Below are positions 16,381 to 21,930 of a DNA stretch of 21,930 bases, in pieces. The stretch lies in NCBI GenBank assembly GCA_020048595.1, contig JAIFMH010000332.1, forward strand, positions 1-21,930, in the 5' to 3' direction. Origin of the DNA: Bacteroidota bacterium. GTDB taxonomy: Bacteria; Bacteroidota; Bacteroidia; Bacteroidales; UBA4417. Numbering within the stretch: position 1 is the first letter of the stretch; every line of letters begins with the position of its first letter. The position numbers and the translations under genes were made by a program. Below the pieces are notes generated by a model. That model worked only from the letters and a program-made list of their open reading frames with translations, did not search any database and was not told where the DNA came from.

Positions 16381-17826
16381 ATGAATTTTAAGTTGATGAC
16401 CCGCCTGTTTGGCCTGCTGCTCCTGGTTGAAGGAATTGGCTTGCTTTTATCGACGCTTATAGCTTTAATAAGCAGGGGCGACGATGCAATGGCATTGTCA
16501 GTGTCATCGATACTCTGCATAGTACCGGGATTTCTGGCATTCAGTTTAACAGCAGGATATAAGAGTCACCTGCCTCGACGCGAAGGCTTTTTTGCCGTTG
16601 TAGTGGGATGGATTATTATCTCCGTGATGGGTTCAATCCCATTTGTGTTGAGTGGATATATCCCCCGACTGACCGATGCATTTTTTGAAACGATGTCGGG
16701 ATTTACAACCACTGGTGCAAGCATTGTCGAAAATATCGATTCATTTCCCCGGGGATTGCTTTTTTGGAGATCAATGACTCATTGGCTGGGAGGAATGGGT
16801 ATTATAGTATTGGCTCTTTCCTTTCTGCCAGGTGTTGGTATTGGAGGGATGCATCTTTTTGATGCTGAATCTCCGGGAATATCGATTGATAAGGTAAGCC
16901 CCCGCATTTATCAAACCGCCAGACGGATTTGGGGTGTTTACCTGTTTTTTACCTTACTCGAAATGGTGATGCTTATGGCTGGAGGCATGTCGTGGTTCGA
17001 CAGCATTTGTCATTCTTTTTCCACTATGGCAACAGGCGGATTTTCAACAAAACAGGAAAGTATAGCAGCCTATCATTCCCCTTACATTGAGTATATTATA
17101 ACTCTTTTCATGATCATAGCAGGATCAAACTTTGCATTGTTGTTTTTTACCATTATCGGAAAACCATCCATGCTTTTTAAAGATGAAGAATTCAGGGATT
17201 ACCTGCTTATAATTTTAGGATTTACCGTATTAATTGCAACCGGATTATATATCTCAACTGACCTTGGGCTTGAAAAATCATTCCGGGATTCCCTGTTTAC
17301 AGTGGTTTCGGTAATTACAACAACAGGATTTGTTACAGCCGATTATCTCACCTGGCTACCAGTATTGACGATGCTTATTTTTGCACTTTTCTTTTTTGGC
17401 GCTTCAACCGGCTCAACAGGTGGTGGAATTAAAATAATGAGGATTGTACTTTTGCTGAAGAACAGTTATTATGAGTTACGTCGCATGATTCACCCCAAAG
17501 CAGTTATTCCTGTCCGGTTCAACAAACATAGTGTCGACACGAAAGTGGTAAACAACATACTGGCATTCTTTATGTTTTATGTTTCAATTTTTTTTATCAG
17601 CAGCATAATTATGATGATTTTTGTCCCTGATATGGCAACGTCTATGGGTGCTGTTGCATCGTGTATGGGAAATATAGGGCCAGGTTTGGGAAGTGTCGGG
17701 CCGGTTTTTGTGTATGCACACATTCCTGATTTTGGGAAATGGTTCCTTTCGTTCCTTATGATGCTTGGGCGGCTTGAACTACTTACCGTGCTTATACTTT
17801 TTACGCCTTCTTTCTGGGAGAAATAA
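16381..17826 (+). CDS. trkH: TrkH-family potassium transporter, membrane subunit
   Basis: Integral membrane potassium-translocating subunit of 481 residues, the typical TrkH length. It should form four repeats of membrane helix, pore loop and helix. The four selectivity-filter loops are seen with their glycines: TTTGAS near residue 109, TMATGGFS near 216, ITTTGFVT near 312, and MGNIGPGLG near 428. Also typical are MTHWLGGMGIIVL, STGSTGGGIK before the intramembrane loop of the third repeat, and the C-terminal MMLGRLELLTVLILF. It lies 21 bases behind trkA in one operon, so it depends on the same promoter. The gene itself shows no damage, unlike trkA. With TrkA impaired, TrkH could be ungated, or could use a shortened TrkA or another partner (inference). 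Confidence 0.97.
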   Translation: MNFKLMTRLFGLLLLVEGIGLLLSTLIALISRGDDAMALSVSSILCIVPGFLAFSLTAGYKSHLPRREGFFAVVVGWIIISVMGSIPFVLSGYIPRLTDAFFETMSGFTTTGASIVENIDSFPRGLLFWRSMTHWLGGMGIIVLALSFLPGVGIGGMHLFDAESPGISIDKVSPRIYQTARRIWGVYLFFTLLEMVMLMAGGMSWFDSICHSFSTMATGGFSTKQESIAAYHSPYIEYIITLFMIIAGSNFALLFFTIIGKPSMLFKDEEFRDYLLIILGFTVLIATGLYISTDLGLEKSFRDSLFTVVSVITTTGFVTADYLTWLPVLTMLIFALFFFGASTGSTGGGIKIMRIVLLLKNSYYELRRMIHPKAVIPVRFNKHSVDTKVVNNILAFFMFYVSIFFISSIIMMIFVPDMATSMGAVASCMGNIGPGLGSVGPVFVYAHIPDFGKWFLSFLMMLGRLELLTVLILFTPSFWEK

Positions 17827-18118
17827 TCAGGTAATTGCTTTTAAAATAAGAAAAAGAACCCTGTTTCGAACCCGATTATGTTTTTACCCTTTCTAAAAGC
17901 TTTCCGGAGTTTATCAGCAACTTGAGTCTGTCAATCAATTTCTTGTTTCACGCTGTTATTCCTCTTTCAATGAAATTTGAATCGGTATGCCATTATTTTT
18001 TTTAGCGCATAAACAGCTGAATAACAGGATTTAATATCAATGGTTTGAAAAATAATTAAAAAAAACACTTAAAAAAGTATTTCTTTTTTTAAAAATGTGG
18101 ATTAAACTAAAAAAGGAT

Positions 18119-18220
18119 ATGAATACTTTCGAAATACTTTTGAAAATTTCTTCTATAGTTTTGATCCTTGGGCTGTTATTCATTTTGGTAAGGAATGTTA
18201 TTTCTGCAATAAGAGCATAA
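18119..18220 (+). CDS. Possible single-pass membrane peptide (33 aa)
   Basis: This short frame encodes 33 residues. After MNTFEILLK comes a hydrophobic stretch (ISSIVLILGLLFILV, residues 10-24), followed by a short basic tail (RNVISAIRA). The positive end suggests an N-out or anchored helix typical of small membrane peptides. The purine-rich AAAAAAGGAT lies just before the ATG. It sits 292 bases after trkH on the same strand. Potassium systems such as Kdp contain a peptide of similar size (KdpF, about 29 residues), but I see no sequence resemblance that would justify that name. It may be a chance frame in AT-rich DNA. Confidence 0.35.
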   Translation: MNTFEILLKISSIVLILGLLFILVRNVISAIRA

Positions 18221-18475
18221 AAAGGGGATCACTTTTTTTGAGACAGTTTTCAGCGCTAGGTTTGGAAATTACAAACCGGAATACTCATTGCTACGCTGTT
18301 TTCCTGTTTTATTCTTCAGGAAGTTCAAATTGCCCGTAGGAACTCCCTTCGGATGAATTATACTATTTTGTCATATCGGATTTTGGGTAGTCTAACTCAA
18401 CCCAAGTTTTGCATTCAAAAAATGAGTGTAACATTTCATGATCAGTTTCGTCTTAATAACCAAAACATATCAATA

Positions 18476-18507
18476 TTTGGAATACCTGTAATCGTGTTGT
18501 AAATTTG
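18476..18507 (+). promoter_or_regulatory. Promoter of the propeller-type HisKA kinase
   Basis: TTTG at 18476-18479 is followed after 20 bases by TAAATTTG (18500-18507). Both parts fit the Bacteroidota housekeeping pattern, the best match in the window. Transcription would start near 18514 and leave a leader of about 95 bases that contains the palindrome at 18553-18566. Confidence 0.65.
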
Positions 18508-18608
18508 ATACTGTATAAATTTACCTGTTGATATTTCCTAAACACATTTAATCCTGCCTGGGCAGGAAAAGCATCATAAGAAGGACAGTTCAATAATCTT
18601 GTTTTAAG

Positions 18609-21600
18609 ATGAACAAAAAAGCTGTTTTTATATTATTTCTTTTCCTGTACTGGTTTTCCGGTAATGCGCAGCAATATTTTTTTTCGGGATATAATAATAG
18701 CGATGGCCTTTCGCAGAGTGTTGTTAACTGTATTTTCGAGGACTCAAAGGGCTATATCTGGTTTGGAACTCAAAACGGACTTAATAAATACAATGGATAC
18801 ACATTCGAGGTTTTTACATATAATCCCGATGATACCAATTCAATTGCCAATAACTGGATTAACGGCATTGCGGAAGATAAAGAAACTAACTTGTGGATAG
18901 CCACTAAAGGAGGCCTTGTAAAATATATAAGGAAAGAAAAGCGGTTCAGCAGTATCAGGTATATCCCGCCATTTAATGCTTTGGTTACCGCATGTGTATA
19001 TGATGTAAAGTGTGCACAAAATGGCAACATTCTCATCAATATGCCGCCTGTACTTTCGGTTTGTGATCCGAAAACAATGAAATTCATGCATTTTATCAGC
19101 CCTACCGATTTTGACGGAAGCATTAAGGACAATAACATTCCTTTGCTTGAGGACCGGAATGGCATTATTTGGGTAGGCTCCACCAAAGGGCTGGCAGCTT
19201 TTAATCCGCAAACTACTTCGTTTCGGATTTTCAAACACAGTTCTGCCGATCCTGCCGGTTTGTCGAACGACAACATCACAGCTTTATACCAGGATCAGGA
19301 GGGCGATCTGTGGATCGGAACTGCCGCGGGGCTTAATCGCCTGAAAACCGGAGAAAAAGGATTCGGACATTTCTTTCATGATCAACGCAATGAACTCTCA
19401 TTGAGCAATAATTTCGTAAGGGCGATTCTAGCTGATAAAAAGGGTAATCTTTGGATTGCTACGGAAGGCGGTGGCCTTAACAGGATGAGCTACGATAAGG
19501 ATAAACAACTGTTTTTTGAACGGTTCACTGCTGAACGAAACGGACTTAATCATAATATAAACATTTCGTTAGCTATCGATAACTCCGAAAATCTCTGGAT
19601 TGGAACTTTATCCGGAATCAATAAAACCAATCTTAAAAAGAGAAATTTCAACCTGCATCGTAACAGCGATTCACCATATTCAGTTGACCTGGCCGGTAAT
19701 GTAATTGCTTCACTTTTCAAGGAAAGTGATGATGTAATCTGGATTGGAAACTGGGGTCAGGGGCTGAATCTTTACAACAGGAAAACCGGACAAGTCATAC
19801 ATTATTCCTCCAGATTAGCGGGTAAATATTACATTCCCAATGATTACGTCCATTGTATTTTTGAAGATGACAGGCATACCATTTGGATTGGTACCCGTGA
19901 TGGACTGCTGGTTTATGACGGGAACGAAAAACGGTTTGCACGTCCTGCGGAGGTATTGAAAGATAAAGCTTTTCCCGCTTTTCCCGGATTAAGGATTAAC
20001 ATGATTATACAGGATCATGATGGAAACTATTGGATTGCCACCCATGACGGATTATACAAAACAAAACGGAATGGGTTCAGTCCCGAGCATTTCTATGCAG
20101 GAGCAATTCCTGGTTTCAGAATCAGTTCAAACCTGGTGTATGCCGTGCTTGAAGATCGTGAAGAAGCAATTTGGGTTGGAACTATTAATGGATTGGATGT
20201 TATTGATCTGAAGAAAAACCGTATTACTCATTTCAGAAAAAGTGAAAATGAGGAAAATTCATTGTCGGATAACTTCATTACGGCTTTATTTCAGGATCAG
20301 CATGGCGATATCTGGATTGGAACAAACTCTTATGTAAACAGGTTTTCGAAGAAAAACGGAACATTCAGTTATTATTCCCAGGAACAGGGTTTCCCAAGCA
20401 ACCTTGTATACAGTATTCGTGAAGACAAAAATCATAACCTGTGGTTTGCAACAGGGAATGGACTATGCCGGTTCGAAGCAGTTACGGGTACATTCCGTAC
20501 TTATACAGAGGAGGATGGTTTGCAAAGCCTGGAATTTAACATTGGATCATCGTTCAGGAGTGATGACGGAGAAATGTTTTTTGGAGGGATGAACGGTTTT
20601 AATTCGTTTTACCCTGATTCGCTCAGCGAAAATCCCCACATTCCGGTCATCGCTATTACGGCGGCGTATAAACTAAGTAAAGGCACAAGGGAATACCTTA
20701 ATCTTGAAAAAGGAGATCCTGTAATTTTAAATTATTATGAAAACACATTCACCATCGAATTTGCTGCTCTGGAGTTCACTAATCCCGCTAAAAACAGATA
20801 TGCTTACAAGCTTGAAGGTGTTGATGATGAATGGAATGATATTGGCACCAGAAATTTTGTTGCCTTCACAAACCTGCCGCCGGGAAAATACACAATGTGG
20901 GTGAAAGGATGCAATAACGACGGGCTCTGGAACGAAACCGGGGTAAGCCTGCCAATTATTATTCACCCGCCGTGGTGGAAAAGTATGTTTGCATATGTAG
21001 CGTATTTTCTGATTTCTGTTTTCCTGGTCTTTCTGTATATCATAATCCGGGAACGTAATCACATGAGGGAACTCAGGATACTTGAGGAAAAAGTAACGGT
21101 AAGAACACATTTGATAGAAGAACAAAAGTCAGAGATTCTGATCAAGAATTCAGAACTTAATGATCTTAATGCGGCGAAGGATAAATTCTTTTCCATAATT
21201 GCCCATGATCTGAGGAATCCATTCAATGCCATAATCGGGCTCACCGATATATTATTGATCAGCCTTGATAATCCGGATATTCAAAAGCTGCAAAGAACGC
21301 TGGAAAACATTAAAGGATCTTCGCAGCAGGCACACGAATTGCTCGAAAACCTATTATTATGGGCTCGTTCACAAACCGGAACAATTTCATTCCGGCCGGA
21401 AGCTATTGACCTGAAAGTGCAGGCTGAAGAAAGCATCGAACTTGTAGCTGTACAAGCTGCCCGAAAGAATATCAGCATAATTGCCGATTTTAATGCAAGC
21501 GGACTCATAAACGGGGATGTAAATATGATGAACACGATATTGCGTAATCTCCTCACCAATGCCGTGAAATTTACGCCGCATAATGGCGAAGTTCGCGTCG

Positions 21601-21866
21601 GGATTTCCCAAAACAATGGTGTCTGTATTTTAAGCATAAAGGATAACGGTATTGGTATACCGGCCGATAAACTGAAGAACCTTTTCAGTATCGACACCGC
21701 TCATAAAACCAAAGGCACTGATCAGGAACCCGGAACCGGACTGGGATTAATCCTGTGCAAGGAGTTTGTTGAAAAGCACAGTGGCCGTATTGAAGTGGAA
21801 AGTGAAGTGGGTAAAGGAAGCGAGTTCAGGATCATTTTCCCGGGAAATAGAAATGATAGTTTATAA
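18609..21866 (+). CDS. Propeller-type sensor histidine kinase (HisKA/HATPase), no receiver
   Basis: Membrane sensor kinase of 1085 residues. A signal peptide (MNKKAVFILFLFLYWFSGNA) is followed by about 13 propeller repeats with clear blade ends: IWFGTQNGLNKYNG, LWIATKGGLVKY, IWVGSTKGLAAFN, LWIGTAAGLNRL, LWIATEGGGLNRM, IWIGNWGQGLNLYN, IWIGTRDGLLVYDG, IWVGTINGLDVID and others. They probably form two seven-bladed propellers. A Y_Y_Y domain (YKLEGVDDEWNDIGT, NLPPGKYTMWVKG) leads to one membrane helix near 790-815 and a helical linker (820-855). The kinase core has phosphoacceptor His866 in IIAHDLRNPFNA, the N box NLLTNAVKFTPH, G1 DNGIGIPADK and G2 GTGLGLILCKEF. It ends soon after, without the receiver and AraC-type domain found in hybrid polysaccharide sensors. 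No response regulator gene is adjacent in the window. The ligand is unknown; it differs in kinase class from the sensor at 9995-12952. Confidence 0.94.
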   Translation: MNKKAVFILFLFLYWFSGNAQQYFFSGYNNSDGLSQSVVNCIFEDSKGYIWFGTQNGLNKYNGYTFEVFTYNPDDTNSIANNWINGIAEDKETNLWIATKGGLVKYIRKEKRFSSIRYIPPFNALVTACVYDVKCAQNGNILINMPPVLSVCDPKTMKFMHFISPTDFDGSIKDNNIPLLEDRNGIIWVGSTKGLAAFNPQTTSFRIFKHSSADPAGLSNDNITALYQDQEGDLWIGTAAGLNRLKTGEKGFGHFFHDQRNELSLSNNFVRAILADKKGNLWIATEGGGLNRMSYDKDKQLFFERFTAERNGLNHNINISLAIDNSENLWIGTLSGINKTNLKKRNFNLHRNSDSPYSVDLAGNVIASLFKESDDVIWIGNWGQGLNLYNRKTGQVIHYSSRLAGKYYIPNDYVHCIFEDDRHTIWIGTRDGLLVYDGNEKRFARPAEVLKDKAFPAFPGLRINMIIQDHDGNYWIATHDGLYKTKRNGFSPEHFYAGAIPGFRISSNLVYAVLEDREEAIWVGTINGLDVIDLKKNRITHFRKSENEENSLSDNFITALFQDQHGDIWIGTNSYVNRFSKKNGTFSYYSQEQGFPSNLVYSIREDKNHNLWFATGNGLCRFEAVTGTFRTYTEEDGLQSLEFNIGSSFRSDDGEMFFGGMNGFNSFYPDSLSENPHIPVIAITAAYKLSKGTREYLNLEKGDPVILNYYENTFTIEFAALEFTNPAKNRYAYKLEGVDDEWNDIGTRNFVAFTNLPPGKYTMWVKGCNNDGLWNETGVSLPIIIHPPWWKSMFAYVAYFLISVFLVFLYIIIRERNHMRELRILEEKVTVRTHLIEEQKSEILIKNSELNDLNAAKDKFFSIIAHDLRNPFNAIIGLTDILLISLDNPDIQKLQRTLENIKGSSQQAHELLENLLLWARSQTGTISFRPEAIDLKVQAEESIELVAVQAARKNISIIADFNASGLINGDVNMMNTILRNLLTNAVKFTPHNGEVRVGISQNNGVCILSIKDNGIGIPADKLKNLFSIDTAHKTKGTDQEPGTGLGLILCKEFVEKHSGRIEVESEVGKGSEFRIIFPGNRNDSL

Positions 21867-21930
21867 GTACTGATGTTGCTATTAATGCTGAAAAGACTTA
21901 TTCATGAAACGAGCCATGGCAATAAATTGT

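Larger units (their letters stand above)
17827..18608. other. Long AT-rich intergenic region between trkH and the propeller kinase
   Basis: This 782-base gap holds a possible 33-aa membrane peptide (18119-18220), a good promoter for the following kinase (18476-18507) and a short palindrome CCTGCC-TG-GGCAGG (18553-18566) in the kinase leader. A 9-base inverted repeat (CTGTTATTC 17953-17961, GAATAACAG 18019-18027) has a 57-base loop. No clear terminator for trkH was found. Confidence 0.5.

Noticed and set aside
17953..18027. Inverted repeat CTGTTATTC/GAATAACAG as a terminator for trkH
   Set aside because: The loop is 57 bases and no T-run follows the second arm; it may be chance in AT-rich DNA.
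18553..18566. Palindrome CCTGCC-TG-GGCAGG as a terminator or operator
   Set aside because: It has a two-base loop, no T-run, and lies inside the leader of the kinase gene; too short to support a function, so it is only mentioned in the region entry.
18770..19279. A - strand frame of 169 codons opposite the start of the propeller kinase
   Set aside because: It is antisense to a clearly real gene with strong family signatures and shows no domain of its own.

Overview
The window looks like chromosomal DNA from a member of the Bacteroidota, probably an environmental or gut Bacteroidales/Marinilabiliales-like lineage. It is AT-rich, and several genes are preceded by the TAnnTTTG -7 element typical of that phylum. 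The gene families fit as well: a tricorn-like S41 protease, two very large 'two-component regulator propeller' sensor kinases, a LytTR regulator and a DUF4956 protein. No tRNA, rRNA, CRISPR array, insertion sequence or phage gene is visible. Gene order is loose, with long AT-rich gaps.

Left part (1-6200): an exported 1099-residue tricorn-type protease with a good rho-independent terminator. After it comes a possible 45-aa membrane peptide behind its own promoter-like sequence, then a YdhF-like aldo/keto reductase whose true start is best fixed by a promoter, and a convergent SdiA-regulated-like lipoprotein.

Middle part (6500-9520, + strand): a secreted CotH/HipA-like kinase-fold protein, a DUF4956 membrane protein 19 bases behind it, and a secreted PPP-type metallophosphatase. 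Together they look like a possible extracytoplasmic phosphorylation/dephosphorylation module. Facing them on the - strand (14368-9995) are a DUF302 protein and an operon of a LytTR response regulator and its propeller-type LytS-family histidine kinase. That operon is followed by a strange tail with two overlapping small reading frames and a strong hairpin terminator.

Right part (14400-21930, + strand): a 650-base gap, then the Trk potassium uptake operon trkA-trkH. The trkA frame carries an in-frame TAA at codon 19 that cuts off the first nucleotide-binding motif, while trkH is intact with all four filter loops. A 780-base gap with a possible 33-aa membrane peptide follows. The window ends with a second propeller-type sensor, a classical HisKA kinase with a good promoter but no regulator beside it.

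The most notable observations are the interrupted trkA, the kinase-fold/phosphatase cassette, the doubly open tail of the LytS-type kinase gene, and the small membrane peptides in the gaps. No clearly new defence or mobile system was found.
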